Source of the DNA: Ramlibacter agri
GTDB taxonomy: Bacteria > Pseudomonadota > Gammaproteobacteria > Burkholderiales > Burkholderiaceae_C
Length of the DNA stretch: 64,000 nt
NCBI RefSeq assembly: GCF_012927085.1
Contig: NZ_JABBFX010000002.1
Span: forward strand, 62,001-126,000
Direction: 5' to 3'
The notes beneath the pieces were generated by a model that was not told where the DNA came from, ran no database searches, and saw nothing but the letters and a program-made list of their open reading frames with translations. Positions 33,820 to 44,399 of this stretch are shown here, one piece after another; position 1 is the first letter of the stretch; each line of letters begins with the position of its first letter. The position numbers were made by a program, and so were the translations under genes.

Positions 33820-34683
33820 ATGGACGTCGTACTTCAACAATTCCTCAACGCCCTCACCCTGGGCGGCATCTACAGCCTGGTGGCCCTCGGCCTCACGCTG
33901 GTCTACGGCATCCTCCAGGTGCCCAACTTCGCCCACGGCGCCTTCTACATGGTGGGCGCCTTCATCGCCATCAAGTTGATGGGCGGCTGGGGCGCCAACT
34001 ACTGGGTCGCCATGGTCGGCGCCGCGATCGTGGTCGCGGTCGTTGCCGCCATCTCGGAGCGGCTCGTCTTCCATCCGCTGCGCAAGGCGAGCGGACTGCA
34101 CCCGATGATCGCGGCCATCGGCCTGCTGCTGTTCCTGGAATCGGGCGCGCAGGCGCTGTGGGGCGCGGAGTTCCAGCGCATGGCCACGCCCTACTCCGGC
34201 ATCCTGGAGTTCGGCGGCCTCGCCCTGCCGGCACAGCGCCTGCTGATCATCGTGGCGGCCTTCACGCTGATGCTGGCGCTGCACCTGTTCCTGACGCGCA
34301 CCGTCACCGGCTCCACCATCATCGCCATGGCGCAGAACCGCGAAGGCGCGGCGCTGGTGGGCATCGACCCGGACCGCGTCGCGATCATGACCTTCGCCAT
34401 CTCGGGCATGCTCGCGGCCGTCGCGGCCACGCTGTACGCGCCGATCAACCTGGTCTATCCCGCGATGGGCAACCTGGTGATCACCAAGGCCTTCGTCATC
34501 ATCATCCTGGGCGGCATGGGCAGCGTGCCCGGCGCCATCCTGGGCGGGCTGATCATCGGCTTCGCCGAATCCTTCGGCGCCTTCTACATCTCGACCGACT
34601 ACAAGGACATCATCGCCTTCGCGCTGCTGGTGGTGATCCTGTCGCTGCGGCCGCAAGGCCTGTTCGTGCAAGGGGCGCGCTGA
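33820..34683 (+). CDS. livH: Liv-type ABC importer permease LivH
   Basis: The 287-residue permease opens with the usual LQQFLNALTLGGIYSLVALGL and has VPNFAHGAFYMVGAF near residue 35, eight or so membrane segments and the coupling loop AMAQNREGAALVGID near 180. The ATG at 33820 gives the standard LivH N-terminus although no clear ribosome site precedes it. It starts a five-gene importer set (LivH, LivM, LivG, LivF and the binding protein) on the plus strand, with TGATG coupling to livM. Confidence 0.93.
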   Translation: MDVVLQQFLNALTLGGIYSLVALGLTLVYGILQVPNFAHGAFYMVGAFIAIKLMGGWGANYWVAMVGAAIVVAVVAAISERLVFHPLRKASGLHPMIAAIGLLLFLESGAQALWGAEFQRMATPYSGILEFGGLALPAQRLLIIVAAFTLMLALHLFLTRTVTGSTIIAMAQNREGAALVGIDPDRVAIMTFAISGMLAAVAATLYAPINLVYPAMGNLVITKAFVIIILGGMGSVPGAILGGLIIGFAESFGAFYISTDYKDIIAFALLVVILSLRPQGLFVQGAR

Positions 34684-35687
34684 TGCTGAAGTGGATCGAG
34701 GGCCGCTCCGGCTGGGCCCTGCTGGCGGCGCTGGGCGCGCTGTTCCCGCTGTTCGCGGGCAACGACTACCGGCTCACCGTCATGAGCACGGCCTACATCT
34801 TCGCCATCGCGACGCTGGGCCTGAACCTCATCACCGGCTACACGGGCCAGTTCAACATGGCCCACGCGGGCTTCATGGCGATCGGCGCCTACACGCTGGG
34901 CATCCTGACGGTGGACTACCACGTGCCTTTCTGGATCGCCTTCGTGGCCGCCGGCGCCGTGACAGCGGCCATCGGCCTGCCGCTTGGCTGGCTGTCGCTG
35001 CGGCTGAAGGGCCACTACTTCTCGATCTTCACCATGTGCGTGGGCGTGATCCTGTTCCTGGTGCTGGAGAAGTGGGAGTCGCTCACGCACGGCGCGGTCG
35101 GCCTGATGGGCATTCCGGGTCCGTCGCCGATCGGCCCGCTGAAGTTCGAGACGCCGGCGCAGATGTACTACCTGATGTTCGCCTTCCTGGTGCTGGGTGC
35201 GTGGGTGATGAAGCGCATCACCCACTCGCTGCTGGGCCGCACCTTCATCGCCATCCGCAACGGCGACGACCTGGCCGAAGCGCTGGGCATCCCGCTGATG
35301 CGCACCAAGCTGCTCGCCTTCATCGTCTCGGTGCTCTATGCGGGCTGGGCCGGCGCGCTGTATGCCGCCTTCGTCCGCTTCGTCGGGCCCGACGTGGCCG
35401 GCGCGCAGAACACCTTCGACATGACCATGTACATGCTGGTGGGCGGGCTGGGCACGGTGTTCGGCCCGCTGCTTGGCTCCATCGCCGTGCCCTGGCTCAC
35501 GCAGATGATGCAGTTCCTGCAGGAGTATCGCTTCGTCATCTTCGGGCCGCTGCTGATCGCGCTGGTCATCTTCTTCCCGCATGGCATCGCCGGCAGCTGG
35601 ATGGCCTGGCGCGCGCGCCGCGCCGCCGCGGCCGTACGGCCGGTCGCACCAGCCACCCTGCCCGCCACGGAGGCGCCCGGTGCTTGA
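34683..35687 (+). CDS. livM: Liv-type ABC importer permease LivM
   Basis: This 334-residue permease has about nine hydrophobic segments and the LivM marks GYTGQFNMAHAGFMAIGAYT near residue 57, LRLKGHYFSIFTMCVG near 107 and the coupling loop TFIAIRNGDDLAEALGI near 195. It shares one base with the livH stop and overlaps the livG start by eight. A tail of about 25 alanine- and proline-rich residues follows the last segment. It forms the importer channel with LivH. Confidence 0.93.
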   Translation: MLKWIEGRSGWALLAALGALFPLFAGNDYRLTVMSTAYIFAIATLGLNLITGYTGQFNMAHAGFMAIGAYTLGILTVDYHVPFWIAFVAAGAVTAAIGLPLGWLSLRLKGHYFSIFTMCVGVILFLVLEKWESLTHGAVGLMGIPGPSPIGPLKFETPAQMYYLMFAFLVLGAWVMKRITHSLLGRTFIAIRNGDDLAEALGIPLMRTKLLAFIVSVLYAGWAGALYAAFVRFVGPDVAGAQNTFDMTMYMLVGGLGTVFGPLLGSIAVPWLTQMMQFLQEYRFVIFGPLLIALVIFFPHGIAGSWMAWRARRAAAAVRPVAPATLPATEAPGA

Positions 35688-36444
35688 GATCCGCAGCCTC
35701 ACCAAGCGCTTCGGCGGCAACGTCGCCGTCAACGCCGTCAGCACCACGATTGAACGCGGCAAGGTCAACGCCATCATCGGCCCCAACGGTGCCGGCAAGA
35801 CGACCTTCTTCAACCTGATCAGCGGCGTGCACCCGGCCAGCGAAGGCAGCATCGTCTTCGAAGGCCAGGACATCACGCGGCTGCGCACCGACCAGGTCGC
35901 CCGTCTCGGCGTGGCGCGCACCTTCCAGGCCACCACGCTGTTCGATGCCGCCACGGTGCTGGACAACCTGATCGTGGGCCACCGCCTGCGCACGCGCTCC
36001 GGCCTGTGGGACGTGCTGCTCGGCACCAAGCGCCTGAAGGAGGAAGAGCGCACCTGCCGCGAGAAAGCGCGGCAGGCGCTGGACTTCGTCGGCCTCGCGC
36101 ACATCGAGAACCGGCTGGCCGGCGACATCTCGCAGGAAGAGCGCAAGCGCACCGCCTTCGCGCTGGCCCTGGCCACCGAACCCAAGCTGCTGCTGCTGGA
36201 CGAACCGGCCGGCGGCGTGAACCCCGAGGAAACCGTGGGCTTGGCGGACCTGATCCGCAAGATGGTGGCCCACGGCCTCACCGTGTGCCTGATCGAGCAC
36301 AAGATGGACATGATCATGAGCCTGGCCGACCGCATCCTGGTCCTGAGCTACGGCGAGAAGATCGCGGAAGGCACGCCGGCCGAGGTGCGCGCGAACCCCG
36401 CGGTGATCGACGCTTACCTGGGAAGCGAACATGCTGCAGCTTGA
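35680..36444 (+). CDS. livG: Liv-type ABC importer ATPase LivG with atypical signature motif
   Basis: The 254-residue ATPase has the Walker [12 protein letters not shown] near 32-42, Walker [17 protein letters not shown] and the switch EHKMDMI. The ABC signature reads [15 protein letters not shown] instead of the LSxGQ-type motif seen in the other three ATPases of this window. The GTG at 35680 overlaps livM by eight bases and follows a GGAGG-like stretch; it gives the conserved start [12 protein letters not shown]. Signature changes occur in heterodimeric ATPases where one site is degenerate, so the LivG/LivF pair may be asymmetric. Confidence 0.9.
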   Translation: MLEIRSLTKRFGGNVAVNAVSTTIERGKVNAIIGPNGAGKTTFFNLISGVHPASEGSIVFEGQDITRLRTDQVARLGVARTFQATTLFDAATVLDNLIVGHRLRTRSGLWDVLLGTKRLKEEERTCREKARQALDFVGLAHIENRLAGDISQEERKRTAFALALATEPKLLLLDEPAGGVNPEETVGLADLIRKMVAHGLTVCLIEHKMDMIMSLADRILVLSYGEKIAEGTPAEVRANPAVIDAYLGSEHAAA

Positions 36445-37138
36445 GGGCGTGTCGCTTTCCTACGGCAGCTTCCGCGCGCTGGACGGCATCCGGCTGCACG
36501 CGAAGGCCGGTGAACTGGTGGTGCTGCTCGGCGCTAATGGCGCCGGCAAGAGTTCCATCTTCCTCACCGCCAGCGGCCTGCACAAGCCGGCGGCCGGCAG
36601 CATCCGCCTGGAAGGCCAGGAGATCGCCGGCGCGCGGCCGGCGCAGATCGTGGCGCGCGGGCTGGTGCAGTGCCCGGAAGGCCGCAAGCTGTTCCCGCAG
36701 ATGTCGGTGCAGAAGAACCTGATGCTGGGTTCCTACGTGCACCGCCGCGATGGCACCGGCAACCGCCAGCGGCTGGACGAGGTGCTGGAGCTGTTCCCGA
36801 TCCTCGCGCAGAAGAAGAACGACCCGGCCGGTTCGCTGTCCGGTGGCCAGCAGCAGATGGTGGCCATCGGCCGCGCGCTGATGGGCCGCCCGCGCGTGCT
36901 GATGCTGGACGAACCCTCGCTGGGCCTGGCGCCGCTGGTCGTCAAGCAGGTCTTCGACGTGCTGAAGAAGATCAACGCCGCCGGCACCACGGTGCTGCTG
37001 GCCGAACAGAACGCGCATGCGGCGCTGAAGATCGCGCACCGTGCCTACGTCATCGAGCGCGGCCGCATCGTGCTGGAAGGCAGCCCCGAGACCCTGATGA
37101 ACAACGACGCCGTCCGCAAGGCCTACATCGGCGCCTGA
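36431..37138 (+). CDS. livF: Liv-type ABC importer ATPase LivF
   Basis: The 235-residue ATPase has Walker [12 protein letters not shown], signature LSGGQQQM, Walker [13 protein letters not shown] and [11 protein letters not shown] at the switch. It overlaps livG by 14 bases and is followed 27 bases later by the binding-protein gene. It pairs with the atypical LivG. Confidence 0.93.
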   Translation: MLQLEGVSLSYGSFRALDGIRLHAKAGELVVLLGANGAGKSSIFLTASGLHKPAAGSIRLEGQEIAGARPAQIVARGLVQCPEGRKLFPQMSVQKNLMLGSYVHRRDGTGNRQRLDEVLELFPILAQKKNDPAGSLSGGQQQMVAIGRALMGRPRVLMLDEPSLGLAPLVVKQVFDVLKKINAAGTTVLLAEQNAHAALKIAHRAYVIERGRIVLEGSPETLMNNDAVRKAYIGA

Positions 37139-37165
37139 AGATTTACCACCAAGGAGAACAAGCCA

Positions 37166-38329
37166 ATGACGATGAGACAACGCGTCGCGACCGCCGCCCT
37201 GGGCCTCGCCGGCCTGGCGGCCATGCTGCCCGCAGGCGCACAAGAGGTCGTGAAGATCGGCTATTCGGGCCCGCTGTCCGGCGGCGCCGCGCAGTACGGC
37301 AAGAACACGCTGGACGGCATGAAGTTCGCCGTGGACGAACTGAACGCGGAGAACTTCCAGGTCGGCGGCAAGAAGGTCACTTTTGAGGTGGTCGCGCTGG
37401 ACGACAAGTACAACCCCAGCGAGACGGCCATCAACTTCCAGCGCCTGGTGCAGGAGTCGAAGACGCCGGTGGTGATGTGCCCGCATTCCGGTGGCGGCTT
37501 CGCCATCCAGACCAGCAACGACCGCCTGAACGCGCTGCTGCTGTCGTACACCAGCGTGCCCAAGATCACGGCGACGGGCAACAAGAACACGATGCGCATC
37601 CCGCCGGACTTCTCGGCCTACGTGAAGCCCTTCGTGGCCTACACGATGAAGCGCTACGGCAAGAACCTGGCCATCGCCGGAGCGGACCACGAGTACGCCA
37701 AGGAGTGGACCGCCATGGTGAAGCCGGCCTGGGAAGCCGCCGGCGGCAAGATCGTGGCCGACAACCCCATGAGCTACAACCGCTCCACCGACTTCTACAG
37801 CGGCGTGAGCAAGGCCCTGGCCGCCAAGCCGGACGTGCTGTTCATCGGCGGCGCCTCCGAGCCCACCGGCCTGGTCGCCAAGCAGGCGCGCGACCTGGGC
37901 TTCAAGGGCGGCTTCATCGTCATGGACCAGGCCAAGCTCAACGAGATGAAACCGGTCGTGGGCAGCTACCAGGCGCTGGAAGGCGCGGTCGGCGTGCTGC
38001 CGGTGATGGAGGACAACTCCGCGCCGGTGAAGGCCTGGGTGGCCCGCTGGATGAAGAAGTACCCCGAGCGCGAGCCCGGATCCGAAGCCACGCTGAACTA
38101 CACCGCCATGCGCGTCGCCGCGCTGGCGATGCAGCTGGCCGGCACGACCAGCGACGCCTCCGCCATCCGCGCCAAGCTGGGCGAAGCCATCCAGAAGCTG
38201 CCCGCGGCGCAGAACCTGGCCAGCTACGACGGCATCGATGCCAACGGCGGCACCCGCGGCGACATCCGCGTGGCGGTGGTCGAAGGCGGCAAGATCAAGG
38301 AAGTGAAGCTGAGCGACCTGGGCAAGTGA
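37166..38329 (+). CDS. Liv-type ABC importer substrate-binding protein
   Basis: The 387-residue receptor has a signal peptide (MTMRQRVATAALGLAGLAAMLPAGAQ) and the mature start VVKIGYSGPLSGGAAQYGKNTLDG. It has the periplasmic binding fold with LDDKYNPSETAINFQRLV and ADHEYAKEWT. It is clearly different from the three receptors of the 13-18.5 kb region, so the two importers probably bind different ligands. AAGGAGAA precedes the ATG. It is the last gene of the plus-strand importer operon and is followed by a strong hairpin. Confidence 0.92.
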   Translation: MTMRQRVATAALGLAGLAAMLPAGAQEVVKIGYSGPLSGGAAQYGKNTLDGMKFAVDELNAENFQVGGKKVTFEVVALDDKYNPSETAINFQRLVQESKTPVVMCPHSGGGFAIQTSNDRLNALLLSYTSVPKITATGNKNTMRIPPDFSAYVKPFVAYTMKRYGKNLAIAGADHEYAKEWTAMVKPAWEAAGGKIVADNPMSYNRSTDFYSGVSKALAAKPDVLFIGGASEPTGLVAKQARDLGFKGGFIVMDQAKLNEMKPVVGSYQALEGAVGVLPVMEDNSAPVKAWVARWMKKYPEREPGSEATLNYTAMRVAALAMQLAGTTSDASAIRAKLGEAIQKLPAAQNLASYDGIDANGGTRGDIRVAVVEGGKIKEVKLSDLGK

Positions 38330-38336
38330 CGATTTG

Positions 38337-38356
38337 GGGGCGGCGCATGCCGCCCC
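38337..38356. terminator. Terminator hairpin between convergent genes
   Basis: Perfect 8-base arms GGGGCGGC and GCCGCCCC flank GCAT. It follows the binding-protein stop by eight bases and precedes the end of a leftward ligase gene by four. A short TT follows the arm on the plus strand. It probably terminates both convergent transcripts. Confidence 0.7.
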
Positions 38357-38359
38357 TTG

Positions 38360-40048
38360 TCACTTCGCGTTTTCCTTCTCCTGCAACTCCCGCCACAGCA
38401 CCTTGCCGCTGCCACCGCGCGGGAGCGCCGCCACGAACTCCACGATGCGCGGCACCTTGTAGGCCGCCATGTGTTCGTGGCACCAGTCCGTGATGTCCTG
38501 CGGCGTCGGCTGCTTCTCCAGCCCGGCGCGCAGCACCACCAGCGCCTTCACCGTTTCGCCGCGACGCGGGTCGCGCGCACCGATGACGCAAGCTTCCTGG
38601 ATCGCGGGGTGGTGGTGCATCATCGCCTCCACCTCCGCCGGCCAGACCTTGAAGCCGCTGGCGTTGACCATCCGCTTCAGGCGGTCCGTCATGAAGAAGT
38701 AGCCCTGCTCGTCGACCCGCGCCAGGTCGCCGGTGCGCAGGAAACGCTTGCCCTCGATCTCGACGAAGGCCTGCTGCGTCGCTTCGGCATTGCGCCAGTA
38801 GCCCTGCATCACCTGCGGCCCGTGCACGACGATCTCCCCCGGCTCGCCCGGAGGCACCGCACCCAAGGTCTCCGGATCGATCAAGCGCGAATCGACGTCG
38901 TACATCGGGATGCCCAGGCATTGCGGCTTGGGCTGCTGCGTCGGGTTCAGGTGCGTGGCGGCCAGCGTCTCCGACATGCCGTAGCCTTCGACGAAGTCCA
39001 GACCGGTCAGCGACTTCAGCCGCGCGGCCACCGCCTCCGGCATCGCGGCGCCACCGCCGCGAATGCCGATCAGGCTGCCCAGGTCGTACTCGGTGATGCG
39101 CGGGTTGGAGACCATGTCGATCACCATGGTCGTGATCGCCTGCCAGGTCGTCACTTTGTAGCGTTGGATGCACTCCGCCGCGGCGTCGCGGTCCCAGCGA
39201 GGCAACAACACCATCGTGCCGCCGGCATAGAGTGGGCCGTTCATGCCGCCGGCCATACCGGTGACGTGGAAGAAAGGCAGCACGGACAAGGCCACCCAGT
39301 CCTGCGTGCGGCTGAACCACTGGACGCCCTGCACCGCGGTCGTCATCACGCTGCGGTGCGTGTGCATGCAGCCCTTGGGCTGGCCGGTGGTGCCGGAGGT
39401 GTAGGGCATGACGGCCAGGTCGTCCGGGCCGGCGCGCATGGGCCCGGGCACGCAGGCGGCGGCGAGCATGTCCGTCCAGGCGACCAGGCCCTCGCCTTGC
39501 AGCGGCAGGCGCGGTGCGGCGACGAAGTCCGGCACCTTCAGGCTCGTGGCTGCCTGGAGATGGTCGCCATAGGTCGCGACGATCACGCGCCGCAGGCCGT
39601 CCGCGCCCACCAGCGGCTGCATCTGCGGCAGCAGGTCCTGCGCGACGAAGGCCACCTTGGCACCCGCGTCCTCCATGTAGTGGCGCAATTCCTCCGTCTT
39701 GTTCATCGGGTTCACCGGCACCACCACCGCGTCGGCGCGCAGGATGCCGTAGTAGGCCAGCACCCATTGCGGGCTGTTCTGCATGTCCAGCAGCACGCGG
39801 TCACCGGGCTGCACGCCGCAGTCCTGCTGCAGGAAGCCGGCAATGCGTTCGGCCTGCGCGCGGAACTCCGCGAACGTGAGGACGTTGTCGTAGAAGACGA
39901 TGAAGGGCTTGTCGGGGAAGCGGGTGGCCGCGACCTCGGCGTTGTAGAACAGGTGCGTCTGCGGGAGCGTCAGGTGCCGGGACTGACCCGGCGGCCAGAA
40001 AGGCCAGTGCCGCGTTTCGGGACGCGGCGTCGATGCGGAAGGCTGCAT
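38360..40048 (-). CDS. AMP-forming acyl-CoA synthetase (fatty-acyl/aryl-CoA ligase type)
   Basis: This 562-residue ligase has the P-loop MPYTSGTTGQPKGC near 215, VEGYGMSETLA near 340, RTGDLARVDEQGYFF near 440 and DRLKRMVNASGFKVWPAEVE near 455, ending with the catalytic-lysine region PRGGSGKVLWREL. The middle is closer to medium- and long-chain acyl ligases than to benzoate ligases. It lies last in the leftward catabolic set below another ligase, with 61 bases between. It may activate the side-chain acid or a ring-cleaved product; the substrate is unknown. Confidence 0.88.
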   Translation of the reverse strand: MQPSASTPRPETRHWPFWPPGQSRHLTLPQTHLFYNAEVAATRFPDKPFIVFYDNVLTFAEFRAQAERIAGFLQQDCGVQPGDRVLLDMQNSPQWVLAYYGILRADAVVVPVNPMNKTEELRHYMEDAGAKVAFVAQDLLPQMQPLVGADGLRRVIVATYGDHLQAATSLKVPDFVAAPRLPLQGEGLVAWTDMLAAACVPGPMRAGPDDLAVMPYTSGTTGQPKGCMHTHRSVMTTAVQGVQWFSRTQDWVALSVLPFFHVTGMAGGMNGPLYAGGTMVLLPRWDRDAAAECIQRYKVTTWQAITTMVIDMVSNPRITEYDLGSLIGIRGGGAAMPEAVAARLKSLTGLDFVEGYGMSETLAATHLNPTQQPKPQCLGIPMYDVDSRLIDPETLGAVPPGEPGEIVVHGPQVMQGYWRNAEATQQAFVEIEGKRFLRTGDLARVDEQGYFFMTDRLKRMVNASGFKVWPAEVEAMMHHHPAIQEACVIGARDPRRGETVKALVVLRAGLEKQPTPQDITDWCHEHMAAYKVPRIVEFVAALPRGGSGKVLWRELQEKENAK

Positions 40049-40109
40049 GGGCCCAAGGGTACTCCCGCGGCGAAAGCCCTCACCGCGAGTCGGCGTCTCG
40101 CACGCGACA

Positions 40110-41573
40110 TCAGGCGCGCACGCGCGCCTTCAGCACCTTCTTGTCGGTCTTGTTGACGCTGGTCCTGGGCATCGCTTCCAGCGCCTCGATGCGCGCCGGC
40201 AGCTTGTACCTGGCCAGCCGCGCCGCACAGTATTCGCGCAGCGCCTCTTCGTCGAAAGCGGCTCCGGCGCGCAGCACGACGAAGGCCCGCAGCACCTCGC
40301 CGCGGTAGGCATCGGGCTGGCCCACCACCGCGGCCTCCACGATGTCCGGGTGCGTGAACAGCACCTCTTCCACCTCGCGCGGATAGACGTTGTAGCCGCC
40401 GACGATGACCAGGTCCTTCTTGCGATCGCGGATGTACAGGTAGCCGTCCGCGTCGAACTCGCCGATGTCGCCGGTATAGAGCCAGCCGTCGCGCAAGGAC
40501 TCCGCCGTCTCCTGCGGCAGGTTCAGGTAGCCGCGCATCACCTGCGGGCCGCGGGCGCGGATCTCGCCGCGCTCGCCGGCCGGCAGTGCGCGCGTGCCCT
40601 CATCCAGGTCCACGACTTCGATCTCGGTGTCGGCGACCGCAATGCCCACCGAGCCGACTTTCACCGGCCCGCGTTGCGGGTTGAAGCTCAGCACCGGGCC
40701 GGCCTCGGTCTGGCCGTAGCCTTCGTAGATGGGTGCGCCAGTCGCTGCTTGCCAGCGTTCCAGCGTCTCGCTCGAAAGCGCCGCCGAGCCGGAGTAGCAG
40801 GTGTGCACGCGCGACCAGTCCGTCCCTGCAAAGGCCTCGTGCTGCATCAGCCCGGTGAAGATGGTGGGACTGCCGGGAAAGATGGTGATGCCCTCGTCGC
40901 GGATCGCATCCAGCACCCGCTGCGGGTGGTAGCCGGGCTGCACCACCAGCGTGCTGCCCGAATAGCCGCACAGGAACAGGCCCATGGCCATCGCGTAGGA
41001 ATGGAACAGCGGCATCACGCACAGCACGCGTTCGCAGCCGCGCGCAACCGGCAGCAGGCTTTCGCGCTGGGCGATGTTGGTGGCAAGCGCGCGATGCGTG
41101 AGGATCACGCCCTTGGGGAGGCCGGAAGAGCCGCCGGTGTATTGCAGCAGGCCGTCGCTGTCGGCGTCGGGGAGTTCGAGCGTGCCCTCTTCGGCCAGCC
41201 AGGTTTCGAAGCAGGCAGCCAATTGGGAGACGCGCAGCAGCGCACATCCGTCCCAAAGGCCTTCGACGCGCTCGACCAGCGCATCGTCGACGATCAGGAT
41301 GCGCGGCGCTGCATCGCGCAGCATGTATTCCAGCTCGCGCGCTGTGTACAGCGGATTCAGCGGAACGAGCTGCGCGCCGGCCGCCGCCACCGCGTACGGC
41401 GCTGCGCAGGCCAAAAGACAGTTTGGCAGGAGGGTGGCGATGCGGCCACCTTGGTGACCCAGCTGCGTCGAGAACCCGGCTACCACGCGCCGCAATTGCG
41501 CGTAGGTCCAACGCGTGCCGCCGAAGACGACGGCCTCCCGCGCAGGAAACTCTTGCGCAGTGGCCTCCAGCAT
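40110..41573 (-). CDS. AMP-forming acyl/aryl-CoA synthetase with short N-terminus
   Basis: The 487-residue ligase has an unusual P-loop LQYTGGSSGLPKGV (normally YTSGTTG), then IYEGYGQTEAGP near 290, YTGDIGEFDADGYLYI near 365 and DRKKDLVIVGGYNVYPREVEE near 380, ending SVNKTDKKVLKARV. The start ATG at 41573 leaves only eight residues before the first family-conserved Pro. The frame stays open upstream through a palindromic repeat, so the N-terminus may have been shortened or re-set by that insertion. No ribosome site is seen. It could be the ligase for 2-aminobenzoate or another acid feeding the monooxygenase/reductase (inference). Confidence 0.85.
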   Translation of the reverse strand: MLEATAQEFPAREAVVFGGTRWTYAQLRRVVAGFSTQLGHQGGRIATLLPNCLLACAAPYAVAAAGAQLVPLNPLYTARELEYMLRDAAPRILIVDDALVERVEGLWDGCALLRVSQLAACFETWLAEEGTLELPDADSDGLLQYTGGSSGLPKGVILTHRALATNIAQRESLLPVARGCERVLCVMPLFHSYAMAMGLFLCGYSGSTLVVQPGYHPQRVLDAIRDEGITIFPGSPTIFTGLMQHEAFAGTDWSRVHTCYSGSAALSSETLERWQAATGAPIYEGYGQTEAGPVLSFNPQRGPVKVGSVGIAVADTEIEVVDLDEGTRALPAGERGEIRARGPQVMRGYLNLPQETAESLRDGWLYTGDIGEFDADGYLYIRDRKKDLVIVGGYNVYPREVEEVLFTHPDIVEAAVVGQPDAYRGEVLRAFVVLRAGAAFDEEALREYCAARLARYKLPARIEALEAMPRTSVNKTDKKVLKARVRA

Positions 41574-41594
41574 CGCGACGATGCTGGGATGCCC

Positions 41595-41621
41595 TGGGTT
41601 CCCGCCTTCGCGGGAATGACG
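41595..41621. repeat. Dispersed palindromic element TTCCCGC-CTTC-GCGGGAA
   Basis: Arms TTCCCGC (41599-41605) and GCGGGAA (41610-41616) flank CTTC, and the flanking CCTGGG...TGACGAG is also typical. This is the common extragenic palindrome seen across many proteobacteria, where it reads TGGATTCCCGC-CTTC-GCGGGAATGAC. It separates the acyl-CoA dehydrogenase gene from the ligase gene in the leftward operon and lies 22 bases upstream of the ligase ATG. It might act as a terminator or stabilise the upstream transcript. Confidence 0.7.
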
Positions 41622-41629
41622 AGCGAGGC

Positions 41630-42808
41630 TCAGAACGCCGCGATCCCGGTCTGCGCCCGGCCCAGGATCAGCGCATGGATGTCGTGCGTGCCTTCGTAGG
41701 TGTTCACCACTTCCAGGTTCACCAGGTGGCGGGCCACGCCGAATTCGTCGCTGATGCCGTTGCCGCCCATCATGTCGCGCGCCACGCGGGCGATGTCCAA
41801 CGCCTTGCCGCAGGAGTTGCGCTTCATGATGGAGGTGATCTCCACCGCCGCCGTGCCTTCGTCCTTCATGCGGCCCAGGCGCAGGCAGCCTTGCAGGCCC
41901 AGCGTGATCTCGGTCTGCATGTCGGCCAGCTTCTTCTGGATCAACTGGTTGGCGGCCAGCGGCTTGCCGAACTGCTTGCGATCCAGCACGTACTGGCGCG
42001 CGCGGTGCCAGCAGTCCTCGGCCGCGCCCAGCGCGCCCCAGGCGATGCCGTAGCGCGCAGAGTTCAGGCAGGTGAAAGGCCCCTTGAGGCCGCGGACCTC
42101 GGGGAAGGCGTTCTCTTCAGGACAGAACACCTCGTCCATCACGATCTCGCCGGTGATGGAAGCGCGCAGGCCCACCTTGCCCTGGATCTTGGGCGCGGAC
42201 AGGCCTTTCCAGCCCTTTTCCAGCACGAAGCCGCGGATGGCGCCTTCGTCGTCCTTGGCCCAGACCACGAAAACGTCGGCAACCGGCGAGTTGGTGATCC
42301 ACATCTTGCTGCCGGTCAGCTTGTAGCCGCCGTCGACCTTGCGGGCGCGCGTGATCATGCTGCCCGGGTCCGAACCGTGGTTCGGCTCGGTCAGGCCGAA
42401 GCAGCCGATCCACTCGCCGGTGGCCAGCTTGGGCAGGTACTTCTGCTTCGTCTGCTCGTTGCCGAATTCGTTGATCGGCACCATCACCAGCGAGGACTGC
42501 ACGGACATCATCGAGCGATAGCCCGAGTCCACGCGCTCCACTTCACGCGCCACCAGGCCGTAGCAGACGTAGTTGAGGCCGGCGCCGCCGTACTGCTCGG
42601 GGATGGTCGGCCCCAGCAGACCCAGCGCGCCCATCTCGCGGAAGATGCCGGTGTCGGTCTGCTCGTTGCGGAAGGCCTCCAGCACGCGCGGCGCCAGCTT
42701 CTCCTGGCAATAGGCGCGCGCGGCGTCGCGCACGGCGCGCTCGTCGTCGCTGATCTGCTGGTCCAGCAGCAGGGGATCGTCCCAGTGGAAGGAAGCTTTG
42801 GCGGCCAT
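41630..42808 (-). CDS. gcdH: Glutaryl-CoA dehydrogenase-type acyl-CoA dehydrogenase
   Basis: The 392-residue flavoprotein matches glutaryl-CoA dehydrogenase closely. It has the start [18 protein letters not shown], the FAD/substrate loops [14 protein letters not shown] and [27 protein letters not shown] and the catalytic Glu in [17 protein letters not shown] (Glu370 in the human enzyme). It would oxidise and decarboxylate glutaryl-CoA to crotonyl-CoA, a late step after ring fission of aromatic CoA esters. The ATG has GGAG seven bases upstream. It follows the RidA gene by 22 bases in the same leftward set. Confidence 0.88.
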   Translation of the reverse strand: MAAKASFHWDDPLLLDQQISDDERAVRDAARAYCQEKLAPRVLEAFRNEQTDTGIFREMGALGLLGPTIPEQYGGAGLNYVCYGLVAREVERVDSGYRSMMSVQSSLVMVPINEFGNEQTKQKYLPKLATGEWIGCFGLTEPNHGSDPGSMITRARKVDGGYKLTGSKMWITNSPVADVFVVWAKDDEGAIRGFVLEKGWKGLSAPKIQGKVGLRASITGEIVMDEVFCPEENAFPEVRGLKGPFTCLNSARYGIAWGALGAAEDCWHRARQYVLDRKQFGKPLAANQLIQKKLADMQTEITLGLQGCLRLGRMKDEGTAAVEITSIMKRNSCGKALDIARVARDMMGGNGISDEFGVARHLVNLEVVNTYEGTHDIHALILGRAQTGIAAF

Positions 42809-42830
42809 GGCAACTCCGGAAATCAGTGAA

Positions 42831-43237
42831 TCAGTCGGGAAGCACCGCAGTGCATTCGATTTCGACCTTGGCGCGGTCCTCGATCAACGCCTTCACCTCC
42901 ACCGCCGTCATCGCGATGGTGTAGCTGCCGATGATCTCGCGGAACGCCTGCCCCACCTCGCGGCCGGCAGCCAGGTATTCGCGCTTGTCCGTCACGTACC
43001 AGGTCATCCGGACGATATTCTCACCCTTTCCGCCCGCGGCCTTCAGCACGTCGGCGACGTTCTGCAGCGCCTGGCGCGCCTGGCCGCCGAAATCGTCGGT
43101 GTGGAAGCGCTGGTCGGCGTCCCAGCCGATCATGCCCGCGATGAACAGCTGGCGGCCCTGCGCCACCACGCCGTTGGCGTAGCCCTTGGGACGCGCCCAG
43201 CCTTCCGGCAGGACGGCCTGCGGCTTCGTGTATTGAG

Positions 43238-43241
<4 letters not shown>
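42831..43241 (-). CDS. RidA/YjgF-family protein without the conserved active-site Arg
   Basis: The 136-residue protein has the RidA trimer fold ([46 protein letters not shown]). In true RidA enamine/imine deaminases an Arg precedes SxVEV; here the text is [10 protein letters not shown], with Met111 at that place. The second conserved acid (E128) is kept. It overlaps the acyl-CoA dehydrogenase gene by four bases. In a cluster for an amino-substituted ring a RidA-type protein would fit release of ammonia from an enamine CoA ester, but the missing Arg argues for a different activity or for binding only. Confidence 0.82.
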
Positions 43242-44398
<1,157 letters not shown>

Positions 44399-44399
44399 G

